Of a stretch of 23,708 nucleotides of DNA, positions 8,801 to 14,326 are shown piece after piece. Made by a program: the position numbers and the translations under genes. This DNA comes from UBA724 sp964229545 (GTDB lineage Bacteria > Bacteroidota > Bacteroidia > Flavobacteriales > Flavobacteriaceae). Location: positions 1 to 23,708 of the forward strand of contig CAXRDP010000051.1 of NCBI GenBank assembly GCA_964229545.1, written 5' to 3'. Each line of letters opens with the position of its first letter. The first letter of the stretch is position 1. Under the pieces are notes generated by a model, which ran no database searches, was not told the DNA's origin, and saw nothing but the letters and a program-made list of their open reading frames with translations.

Positions 8801-8965
8801 AAATGTGATGGCTAGCGCTGACTGATAGTTGTCTGGTGCGGGACTTGATAGGGCTGTGATTAGAAACTCCTTCACCAAGGTGTAAGTTTTTCCTGAGCCA
8901 GCAGAGGCGTCGTAAATCTTAAACCGCGGTGGGTTGTTCATATCAATAAGTCGGTTTTGATCCAT
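5834..8965 (-). CDS. addA: AddA-like UvrD helicase / RecB-family nuclease
   Basis: This 1043-aa superfamily 1A helicase-nuclease should unwind and digest broken DNA ends for RecA-dependent repair with the AddB-like protein. Walker A is SAGSGKT (21-27); motif II is DEFQDT (398-403); motif III is GDAKQAIYRWRGG (430-442); NYRS (470-473) is motif IV; VMTIHKSKGLAFP (728-740) and LYVAMTRPKYEL (808-819) are motifs V and VI. The C-terminal nuclease carries GNLFHDLM, Asp983, and Asp997/Lys999 in DYKTG, so both activities look intact. Two starts are possible: ATG at 8965, or ATG at 8941 (MNNPPRFKIYDAS), which is closer to the motif as in relatives I recall. It is divergent from sodA. I see no clear -7 box for it. 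Confidence 0.92.
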   Translation of the reverse strand: MDQNRLIDMNNPPRFKIYDASAGSGKTYTLVKEFLITALSSPAPDNYQSALAITFTNKAVQEMKTRLLEVLSDFSENTIVATPTKLFVEVAEGIGIDHNQLHLRSSRMLTHLLQHYSHFSISTIDRLTHQIVRTFSRDLGLSTSFELALDTETFLTQAVDLLIEKAGTDSQLTRVLLRFVTAKADQDKSWDVAYDLNKIAKLIYNENHHDPLQEIAHKTREDFQALEKILMCNKENLSQQLIINTQKLKERLNSFKISPSSYAHGELPKQIDKVLKADWSNLPGSRLTSQIEKGTVLKKGVPQEEHAAIQSLQPNLEDWLETLIQILPKLRQIDAFLAQLAPLSVLNALQRTLHELQSEQNTLLLSGFNTIIAKAIQGTPTPFIYERLGVRYQHYYIDEFQDTSALQWNNLSALADHALSSEHGRLMLVGDAKQAIYRWRGGYPEQFMALSKGDSPFEGVKPNTSPLPKNYRSLDKIVETNNMFFRFIANHIEISDFRQLYLNGSEQEKNNHPGGWTTLSFVEGDLVDERTPHYLEATLAKVNDALSRGYAKSDICVLVRKRKQGVAVTALLNQHDVPVVSAETLLVDQSPEVGLLLALLRLRIDNHHKAARKTVLSYFMPDNQDMFDWLSTHLEGDIYALFEVVCGAQFDFSFDTFCKKDTYSALEYAIESFRLTEEVSAFLSGLLEEVLQHNTQQPLSDAAFLAYWDEVKEKRSVSVPENLDAVRVMTIHKSKGLAFPVVILPFADADIYSTNSPECWHPVEADQYAGFQHMLVRANSQLQASGLVGESLYFKHRAEQLLDALNVLYVAMTRPKYELHIFTYESEKTNSSYAGLFTAFVKESKPEKVAHNSYGFGKPTNIKTQTSKPTIQTKPSKWFGNASPAVLFRHQKPIWDQPQREAINYGNLFHDLMAEIYVPADVDEVVQHAIFQGRIGKNEGFILKKKMQTLVGMPELSDFFVVGHRKFRERTLFAPDGTQLRPDSFVILPSGKVSILDYKTGNRKPTHEQQLRTYARCFEQMGYKIDGLFLLYVGEVLKLEQIS

Positions 8966-8986
8966 CCAGAATTGGTTAATATTACA

Positions 8987-8994
8987 TAAATTTG
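8987..8994 (+). promoter_or_regulatory. -7 element TAAATTTG for sodA
   Basis: This exact TAnnTTTG match lies 23 nt before the sodA ATG at 9018. It shows that an upstream in-frame GTG at 8994 cannot be the start, because it overlaps the promoter element itself. Confidence 0.65.
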
Positions 8995-9017
8995 TGCTTC
9001 ATTACAAACAAAAAATT

Positions 9018-9623
9018 ATGTCTTTCGAACTTCCGACTCTGCCTTATGCTTATGACGCTTTGGAGCCGCATATAGACGCGCGCACCATGGAAATACACCA
9101 TTCAAAACACCACGCCGGATACACGGCCAAACTCAATGCTGCCATCGCAGGAACTCCTGCTGAAAACGGTACTATTGAAGAAATTCTATCCCAATTGGAC
9201 ATGAGCAACGCCGCAGTCCGAAACAACGGAGGTGGTTACTACAATCACTGCCTGTTTTGGGAGGTCATGGGAGCCGGTAGCCAAGCGGTTTCTGGTGCGC
9301 TTTCCGAGGCTATCGGTGTTTCTTTTGGCTCTTTCGAAAAGTTTAAAGAGGCCTTTGCCCAAGCCGCTGCTACCCAGTTTGGGTCGGGATGGGCGTGGTT
9401 ATGTGTTCATAAAGGAGGGCATTTGGAGGTCTGCGCGACCGCAAATCAAGACAACCCGCTTATGCCGGGTATTGGGTGTGGTGGTACGCCTATATTGGGG
9501 CTCGATGTTTGGGAACACGCCTATTACCTAAACTATCAAAACCGCAGACCCGATTATATAGAAGCGTTTTTTAGCGTGATTAACTGGTCTGAAGTTGCCA
9601 AACGTTTTGAGGCAGCACAGTAA
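9018..9623 (+). CDS. sodA: superoxide dismutase, Mn type
   Basis: This 201-aa enzyme dismutates superoxide to hydrogen peroxide and oxygen, as an oligomer in the cytoplasm (no signal peptide). The four metal ligands of the Fe/Mn family are His27 (MEIHHSKHH), His77 (NHCLFW), Asp163 and His167 (LDVWEHAYY). Gln144 in TANQDNPLM is the second-sphere Gln found in Mn-dependent enzymes, where Fe enzymes carry it from a different position (FGSGW context), so Mn or cambialistic use is likely; metal use cannot be settled from sequence. The ATG at 9018 is chosen over a GTG at 8994 because of the promoter position and normal family N-terminus (SFELPTLPYAYDALEP). It is a single-gene unit with a promoter and a strong terminator. 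Confidence 0.97.
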   Translation: MSFELPTLPYAYDALEPHIDARTMEIHHSKHHAGYTAKLNAAIAGTPAENGTIEEILSQLDMSNAAVRNNGGGYYNHCLFWEVMGAGSQAVSGALSEAIGVSFGSFEKFKEAFAQAAATQFGSGWAWLCVHKGGHLEVCATANQDNPLMPGIGCGGTPILGLDVWEHAYYLNYQNRRPDYIEAFFSVINWSEVAKRFEAAQ

Positions 9624-9643
9624 ACAGTAGTTGTTAAATATTT

Positions 9644-9671
9644 AAAAGGGGGCTTTTTGCCCCTTTTTTTG
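9644..9671 (+). terminator. intrinsic terminator of sodA
   Basis: A perfect 10-bp stem (AAAAGGGGGC at 9644-9653 with GCCCCCTTTT at 9659-9668), a TTTTT loop and a run of T to 9671 lie 21 nt after the sodA stop. Confidence 0.92.
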
Positions 9672-9675
9672 TAAA

Positions 9676-9750
9676 ATAAAAAAGGTGGAAAGACTCCACC
9701 TTTTTTGCCCCAAATCTTACCATGAACTTAACCTACTTATGTTATGGCAA
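9676..9750 (-). ncRNA. putative small RNA, copy 1
   Basis: On the minus strand a perfect -7 element (TATATTTG, 9760 to 9753) is followed after a few bases by a transcript of about 75 nt. Its first part can fold: CTTGCCAT pairs with ATG(G)TAAG and AAC with GTT around a bulged C, leaving a 13-nt loop ATAAGTAGGTTAA. Then comes a single-stranded ATTTGGGGC linker and a 12-bp terminator hairpin (9679-9690 with 9696-9707, loop GTCTT) with TTTTTTATTTT. A TTTG lies 18 nt upstream of the -7 box, the right place for a -33 element. It has no useful reading frame. Rfam's Flavo-1 is one possible identity I cannot test here. The alternative is a duplicated 3' terminator of the purF-like gene, but that would not explain the promoter at the repeat edge. 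Confidence 0.72.
9679..9707 (-). terminator. terminator hairpin of small RNA copy 1
   Basis: The 12-bp stem AAAAAAGGTGGA/TCCACCTTTTTT with a 5-nt loop has a T-run on both strands, so it may also back up termination of sodA transcripts. Confidence 0.85.
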
Positions 9751-9752
9751 GT

Positions 9753-9760
9753 CAAATATA
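9753..9760 (-). promoter_or_regulatory. -7 element TATATTTG, small RNA copy 1
   Basis: This exact TAnnTTTG match on the minus strand is the edge of the repeated unit. TTTG stands 18 nt upstream on the same strand, making it the best complete -33/-7 promoter in the window. Confidence 0.72.
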
Positions 9761-9847
9761 AGACCATTTTTGTAAACACAAAGCTTTTTAAAGATTATTT
9801 TTTCTGTAAGCCATAGGTGGGCTATAATGGGGGCGGAAATATTATAA

Positions 9848-9923
9848 AATAAAAAAGGTGGAAAGACTCCACCTTTTTTGCCCCAAATCTTACCATGAAC
9901 TTAACCTACTTATGTTATGGCAA
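9848..9923 (-). ncRNA. putative small RNA, copy 2
   Basis: This is the second copy of the unit described at 9676-9750, with the same -7 element (TATATTTG, 9933 to 9926), foldable 5' stem-loop and terminator hairpin (9851-9862 with 9868-9879). Here the 5' stem CTTGCCAT/ATGGTAAG is complete over 8 bp with one G-U pair. Its -33 region is weaker: only TTTA about 20 nt upstream of the -7 box. It lies about 80 nt beyond the stop of the purF-like gene on the same strand, so it could also receive read-through from that gene and end it. Confidence 0.72.
9851..9879 (-). terminator. terminator hairpin of small RNA copy 2
   Basis: It has the same 12-bp stem and 5-nt loop as copy 1. It is also the first strong terminator downstream of the purN-rnhA-kinase-purF cluster. 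Confidence 0.85.
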
Positions 9924-9925
9924 GT

Positions 9926-9933
9926 CAAATATA
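9926..9933 (-). promoter_or_regulatory. -7 element TATATTTG, small RNA copy 2
   Basis: This exact TAnnTTTG match on the minus strand lies exactly at the repeat edge as in copy 1; the upstream sequence is unrelated to that of copy 1. Confidence 0.62.
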
Positions 9934-10005
9934 GTACAATATTTTACATTCCCTAAATAATTTTTACTTTTTTTGGCTTGACTTTATAGGCAACCCTGTT
10001 TTTGT

Positions 10006-11901
10006 TTAGTAGGCGCGCTCTTGATTTCCTTCGTAAAAGTTGATAAAAGCCTGGTTCACAACGCGGTTTCCTCCGGGCGTTGGGTAATCTCCTGTAAAAT
10101 ACCAGTCCCCTAGGTTTTTGGGGCATGCTTTGTGAAGCTGATCGACTTCTTGAAAAATAATTTCCACTTCCGCTTGGATGTCATCTGTGCGCAAAAGCTG
10201 GCTTATTTTTTTTGAAATCTCTTGGGTTGTAAACATATCATACAAGCCGCAAACGACATTTTGAATGTGATCCGAAGATTTTTGCAGCTCCTCTTTGGCG
10301 GCCTTATACACCTGTGCCAATCGGTTTTCTTGTTTTGTGTCCTTTAGTAGTGCTAACATTGCTTGAAAAGCAATTAGTTTTTCCAAACGTGCCATATCGA
10401 TTCCGTAACAGTCTGGATATCTTATTTGTGGCGCGCTTGAGACGACGATGATTTTTTTTGGGTTCAGTCGATCTAGCATTTTTAATATGCTTTTCTTAAG
10501 GGTGGTTCCTCTTACGATGCTGTCATCAAGAATCACCAAATTGTCATCAGCACGCACCGTTTTATAGGTGATATCATAAACGTGAGCCACCAAGTCATCT
10601 CTGCTACTGTCCTCGGTAATAAAGGTTCTTAGTTTTACGTCTTTTAAGATTACCTTTTCGGTTCGTGGTGTGCTGTTTAAAAGCTGGTTTGCGATCTTTT
10701 CGTCGACTTTAGAGCTTGAGCGTACGGCGGCAATGGCTTTGTTTTTCATCTGTTTTTGAACAGATTCAACGAGCCCATAGAATGCTGTTTCTGCGGTATT
10801 GGGTATATAAGAAAACACTGTTTTTTCAAAGTCGCCTTTGACCGCCTCTTCAACTTTTGGGAACAACAACTCACCTAGTTTTTTGCGCTCTTGATAGATT
10901 TCAGCATCATTTCCCCTCGAAAAATAGATACGCTCAAACGAACAGGCCTTCCGCTCTTTGGGGGGAATAACTGGCTTTAAGGTTGTGGTTCCGTTCTTTT
11001 TGATTACCAGTGCCGCGCCGGGGTCAATTTCTTGTATGGCTTCATAGGGAACATTGAACACCGTCTGAATGGCGGGGCGTTCGGAGGCCGCCACCACAAT
11101 TTCGTCATTTTGATAATAATAGGCTGGGCGTATGCCGTTAGGGTCACGAACAACGAAGGCATCGCCATGGCCCAACATCCCGCATATCACAAAGCCGCCA
11201 TCAAAGTTTTTGGTGGCTTTTGTCAGGATTTTTGGAATGTTGAGTTGTTCTGCTATTTGTGGCGAGGCTTCTTTTTTGGAAAAACCTTTCTTTTTGAGCT
11301 TTTTATACTCATTGGACACTTCATCATCCAAAAAGTGTCCTATTTTTTCCATCACTGTAACCGTGTCTGCCTTGACTTTAGGGTGCTGTCCCAATTCTAT
11401 TAGGTTGTCAAAAAGTTCGTTGACGTTCGTCAGGTTAAAGTTCCCGGCCACAACCAAATTGCGGTGCATCCAGTTGTTTTGTCTTAGAAAAGGGTGTACG
11501 CTTGCGATGCCGTTTTTTCCAAACGTTCCATAGCGGAGATGCCCCATCATGACCTCACCCAAATGCGGATAGGCCTGTTTTAGGGCTAAGTCCGTCTGAG
11601 GTTGTGCGCTGAGTTCTTCTTGTTTTTTGTTGATCTCCCCATTGATTATAGAAAAAATGTCTTGTATCGGTTGGGGTTCGCATGAGCGAACGCGGCTCAT
11701 AAAAGGCTCTCCAGGATTCATGTCGAGTTTGATGCTGGCATATCCTGCCCCATCTTGGCCTCGGTTGTGTTGTTTTTCCAACATCAAATACATCTTTTGC
11801 AGTCCGTAAAAGGGACTGCCGTATTTCTGTTGGTAATAGCTCAGGGGTTTGAGCAGCCGAATGACGGCGATGCCACACTCGTGCTTGATTGCATCACTCA
11901 T
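10006..11901 (-). CDS. long PurF-like glutamine phosphoribosylpyrophosphate amidotransferase
   Basis: This 631-aa class II amidotransferase is fused to a type I phosphoribosyltransferase. Cys9 (HECGIAV) would be the glutaminase nucleophile after removal of an 8-residue leader. HNRGQDGAG (45-53), GHLRYGT (120-126), RDPNGIRP (252-259) and the PRPP loop VILDDSIVRGTT (456-467) are all present. PurF makes 5-phosphoribosylamine, the first step of purine synthesis. This protein is about 130 residues longer than standard PurF, with Lys-rich insertions (about 198-215) and a C-terminal extension. Bacteroidota often carry such a long paralogue beside a normal purF, so its true substrate may differ. It is last in the purN-rnhA-PfkB kinase cluster, 54 nt after the kinase, and lacks its own terminator apart from the small-RNA hairpin beyond it. 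Confidence 0.88.
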   Translation of the reverse strand: MSDAIKHECGIAVIRLLKPLSYYQQKYGSPFYGLQKMYLMLEKQHNRGQDGAGYASIKLDMNPGEPFMSRVRSCEPQPIQDIFSIINGEINKKQEELSAQPQTDLALKQAYPHLGEVMMGHLRYGTFGKNGIASVHPFLRQNNWMHRNLVVAGNFNLTNVNELFDNLIELGQHPKVKADTVTVMEKIGHFLDDEVSNEYKKLKKKGFSKKEASPQIAEQLNIPKILTKATKNFDGGFVICGMLGHGDAFVVRDPNGIRPAYYYQNDEIVVAASERPAIQTVFNVPYEAIQEIDPGAALVIKKNGTTTLKPVIPPKERKACSFERIYFSRGNDAEIYQERKKLGELLFPKVEEAVKGDFEKTVFSYIPNTAETAFYGLVESVQKQMKNKAIAAVRSSSKVDEKIANQLLNSTPRTEKVILKDVKLRTFITEDSSRDDLVAHVYDITYKTVRADDNLVILDDSIVRGTTLKKSILKMLDRLNPKKIIVVSSAPQIRYPDCYGIDMARLEKLIAFQAMLALLKDTKQENRLAQVYKAAKEELQKSSDHIQNVVCGLYDMFTTQEISKKISQLLRTDDIQAEVEIIFQEVDQLHKACPKNLGDWYFTGDYPTPGGNRVVNQAFINFYEGNQERAY

Positions 11902-11955
11902 GGGGTAAAATTAAAAATTTTGATTGGCTCAGGACCCATAAAGTTTAATTTGTTA

Positions 11956-12885
11956 TTAAGAATGATTTTCATCAAAATGAACCAATGCTTTAAAGGCGGC
12001 CAAGCGTTCTTTAAGTGCGCTTGGTTCTAAATGAACAAGCGCTTTCGTGCCGAAGTCTGTCACACAAAAGGATGCTAAAGCAGAGCCGTAAACAATTCCT
12101 GTTTTCACAGCCTCAGGACTCAGAGAAACTCCCGAAGCCAAATAGGCCGCCAACCCACCCGCAAAACTGTCCCCTGCCCCAGTAGGGTCTACAACGGCGT
12201 CTATTGGCATGGCGGGTGCAAAAAAGAGGGTGTCTTTATGGAACATAAGTGCACCGTGTTCTCCTTTTTTTATCACCACAAAAGACGGTCCCATGGAGTG
12301 GATTTTCTTGGCTGCAGCGACCAAACTGCTTTCGCCGCTCAGCTGTAATGCTTCCTCGTCGTTGATGGTAATGATGTCGGTCAAAGCGATGGCGCGCATG
12401 AGTTCATCCCAAGTGTTGTCCATCCAAAAATTCATGGTGTCCAGCACTACTGTTTTGGGTGAGTTGCCCAATTGCTCCAAGACGCTCAACTGTACCGAGG
12501 GGTGAAGGTTGCCCAATAACACCACCGATGCGTCTTTATAGCCTTGAGGTACTACAGGGGAAAAGTCGGCCAAAACATTGAGGTCTGTTACCAAAGTATC
12601 GCGTTTGTTGAGGTTTTTGTGGTACTTGCCCTTCCAATAGAAGGTTTTTCCCTCGGATTCCACTTTTAGACCCTCCAAATTGAGATTTCGTTCGCGTAGT
12701 AAAGCCAAATATGAATCGGGGAAGTCGCCCCCTACTACAGAAACTATGGCTGCGTCTACAGGAAGTTGAGCGGCCGCCAATCCTATATAGGTGGCTGCAC
12801 CCCCTAATATCTTTCCGCTTTCACCCAAAGGGGTTTCTATGTCGTCAAAGGCGACCGTACCCACTATTAATAATTTGTTATTCAT
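11956..12885 (-). CDS. PfkB-family sugar/nucleoside kinase
   Basis: This 309-aa ribokinase-like protein has the PfkB signature DPTGAGDSFAGG at 233-244, with Asp239 as catalytic base and the glycines as anion hole, and an N-terminal GG-containing substrate segment (GGAATYIGLAA, 28-38). It should transfer a phosphate from ATP to a hydroxymethyl group of a sugar or nucleoside in the cytoplasm; the substrate cannot be read from the sequence. Its ATG overlaps the rnhA stop (ATGA), and it stands between rnhA and the long purF-like gene. That pairing suggests a ribose- or purine-linked substrate, which is inference only. Confidence 0.9.
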   Translation of the reverse strand: MNNKLLIVGTVAFDDIETPLGESGKILGGAATYIGLAAAQLPVDAAIVSVVGGDFPDSYLALLRERNLNLEGLKVESEGKTFYWKGKYHKNLNKRDTLVTDLNVLADFSPVVPQGYKDASVVLLGNLHPSVQLSVLEQLGNSPKTVVLDTMNFWMDNTWDELMRAIALTDIITINDEEALQLSGESSLVAAAKKIHSMGPSFVVIKKGEHGALMFHKDTLFFAPAMPIDAVVDPTGAGDSFAGGLAAYLASGVSLSPEAVKTGIVYGSALASFCVTDFGTKALVHLEPSALKERLAAFKALVHFDENHS

Positions 12886-13352
12886 TGTTTTTGCTGTGTG
12901 TTAATGTAGGCTGTATCTTCTAGATGCGTGGCTGTGTCTTTGGACGCTTTGACAGCGGCTTTGTCACACCACTCGTTTTGTGGGTGCTGGTTGTGTCCTT
13001 TGATCCATTGTATACGGACGCGGTGTTTTCTGTAAACATCCAAAAACGCTTTCCATAAGTCTCCGTTTTTTTTGTTCTTAAAATTTTTTTGCTCCCAACC
13101 AAACACCCATTTTTTCTCTACAGCATCACAAATGTATTTTGAGTCCGTAAAAACCACCACTTCGGTGTCCAGGTTCTTGAGCATGCGCAGCCCTTCAATT
13201 ACAGCCATAAGCTCCATGCGGTTGTTCGTGGTGTGTTTGTACCCTTGGCTATGTGTTTTGGTGTGTCCCTTGCCCGCCCACTCCAGAATGAGAGCATATC
13301 CCCCTGGTCCTGGATTGCCGCTCGCTGCTCCGTCTGTGTAGAGATGCACCAT
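12882..13352 (-). CDS. rnhA: ribonuclease HI
   Basis: This 156-aa enzyme degrades RNA in RNA-DNA hybrids (R-loops, primers). The catalytic carboxylates are visible: Asp7 (YTDGAASGNPGPGG), Glu47 (NNRMELMAVIEGL), Asp70 (FTDSKY) and Asp130 (NEWCDKAA), with the mobile-loop His120 (IKGHNQHP). The length equals that of E. coli RNase HI and it keeps the basic-protrusion helix (EQKNFKNKKNGDLW). Its start overlaps the purN stop by one base (TGATG) and its stop overlaps the kinase start (ATGA), so the four genes appear translationally coupled. Confidence 0.96.
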   Translation of the reverse strand: MVHLYTDGAASGNPGPGGYALILEWAGKGHTKTHSQGYKHTTNNRMELMAVIEGLRMLKNLDTEVVVFTDSKYICDAVEKKWVFGWEQKNFKNKKNGDLWKAFLDVYRKHRVRIQWIKGHNQHPQNEWCDKAAVKASKDTATHLEDTAYINTQQKQ

Positions 13353-13933
13353 CAGCCCGAAATTAAAAGTTTTTCAATTGTGGTTGGATAGTGTTCATGT
13401 TCAAGTTTGTGAATTTTTTGGGCTAATGATTCAGGGGTGTCGGTGGGTGTAATGGAAACTTTGACTTGCTTTATAGCGGCACCCTCATCATAGTTTTCAT
13501 TGACGTAATGAATCGTGATTCCGCTCTCGGCACCTCCAGACTCTATCACGGCGCGGTGTACGTGCATGCCGTACATGCCTTTGCCTCCAAAGTTGGGTAA
13601 CAGGGCGGGGTGTATGTTGATGATTTTGTTGGGGAAAGCCTTCACAATGGGTTCGGGTATCTTCCAAAGAAACCCTGCCAATACAATCAAGTCTGGAGAC
13701 TCCCTTTGTAGTTCTTCTAGTAAGCCGTCGGGTGATAAAAAGTATGTTCTGTCAAAAACCCTGGTGTTTACATTGTGGTTATGGGCTCTTTCAATGACAT
13801 AGGCCTCGGGGTTGTTGGTGTAAACACACGCAACCAATGCATGGGGTCGGGCTGTAAAGTGCTGAATGATGCGTTCTGCGTTGCTGCCAGAGCCCGAAGC
13901 AAACACGACTATTTTTTGTGTTTTGTTGTTCAT
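13352..13933 (-). CDS. purN: phosphoribosylglycinamide formyltransferase
   Basis: This 193-aa enzyme transfers a formyl group from 10-formyl-tetrahydrofolate to GAR in purine synthesis. The phosphate loop is FASGSGSNAE (11-20). Catalytic Asn106 and His108 sit in INIHPALLPNFGGKGMYG, and Asp149 in NYDEGAA corresponds to the catalytic Asp of E. coli PurN. I chose ATG at 13933 (MNNKTQK) rather than an in-frame ATG at 13972, because the exact -7 element TAGCTTTG (13956 to 13949) lies between them and would place transcription start inside the longer frame. It is the first gene of the purN-rnhA-kinase-purF cluster and divergent from acpP. Confidence 0.95.
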   Translation of the reverse strand: MNNKTQKIVVFASGSGSNAERIIQHFTARPHALVACVYTNNPEAYVIERAHNHNVNTRVFDRTYFLSPDGLLEELQRESPDLIVLAGFLWKIPEPIVKAFPNKIINIHPALLPNFGGKGMYGMHVHRAVIESGGAESGITIHYVNENYDEGAAIKQVKVSITPTDTPESLAQKIHKLEHEHYPTTIEKLLISG

Positions 13934-13948
13934 TGTTTTACGCCTTTG

Positions 13949-13956
13949 CAAAGCTA
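13949..13956 (-). promoter_or_regulatory. -7 element TAGCTTTG for purN
   Basis: This exact TAnnTTTG match lies 15 nt before the chosen purN ATG. It is about 95 bp from the divergent acpP -7 box. Confidence 0.58.
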
Positions 13957-14050
13957 CAATATATTCGACCATGTCGTGTCATCTCGACAAATATGTATAA
14001 AGAGTTGTTAAGATTTTTAAGGAATAAGATAGTAGGTACCAAAGTTTTTA

Positions 14051-14058
14051 TATTTTTG
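14051..14058 (+). promoter_or_regulatory. -7 element TATTTTTG for acpP
   Basis: This exact TAnnTTTG match lies 28 nt before the acpP ATG and is the likely promoter of the acpP-fabF-rnc operon. No TTTG is seen at the -33 distance. Confidence 0.6.
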
Positions 14059-14086
14059 CCCCCAACTAACATAAAAAACTTCATAT

Positions 14087-14320
14087 ATGTCTGATATTGC
14101 ATCTCGCGTGAAAGCCATCATCGTTGACAAGCTAGGCGTTGACGAAAACGAAGTCGTTGCTGAGGCTAGCTTTACTAACGATTTAGGCGCAGACTCTTTG
14201 GATACTGTCGAACTGATTATGGAATTTGAAAAGGAATTCGACATCCAAATTCCGGATGACCAAGCTGAAAACATCGCCACAGTAGGTCAGGCCGTACAGT
14301 ACATCGAAGGAAGTAAATAA
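14087..14320 (+). CDS. acpP: acyl carrier protein
   Basis: This 77-aa acidic four-helix protein carries growing acyl chains on a 4'-phosphopantetheine arm. The attachment site is Ser37 in GADSLDTVEL. The acidic helix II (VELIMEFEKEFD) that docks fatty-acid synthase enzymes follows. It starts the acpP-fabF-rnc unit, with fabF 6 nt downstream; this order is common across bacteria. Confidence 0.98.
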   Translation: MSDIASRVKAIIVDKLGVDENEVVAEASFTNDLGADSLDTVELIMEFEKEFDIQIPDDQAENIATVGQAVQYIEGSK

Positions 14321-14326
14321 CATCCT

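Larger units (their letters stand above)
9673..9933. repeat. tandem direct repeat of an ~88-nt unit, period ~172 nt
   Basis: Two near-identical blocks lie at 9673-9760 and 9845-9933. As I read them they differ by one base (a single C in TTAC(C)ATG). Similarity stops abruptly on both sides; the 84 nt between them are AT-rich and unrelated. There are no terminal inverted repeats, target-site duplication or coding frame. The repeat edges coincide with a -7 promoter box and a terminator U-tract on the minus strand, see the ncRNA entries. Confidence 0.93.

Noticed and set aside
8994..9017. GTG start giving eight extra residues in superoxide dismutase
   Set aside because: It overlaps the TAAATTTG promoter element, and the usual N-terminus starts at ATG 9018.
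9673..9933. The direct repeat as a CRISPR array, MITE or attachment site
   Set aside because: There are only two long units with no regular short repeats or spacers, no terminal inverted repeats, no target duplication and no integrase or transposase nearby; the ends match promoter and terminator instead.
13934..13972. 13-codon upstream extension of purN
   Set aside because: An exact -7 element lies inside it, and PurN proteins begin a few residues before the first strand, as with ATG 13933.
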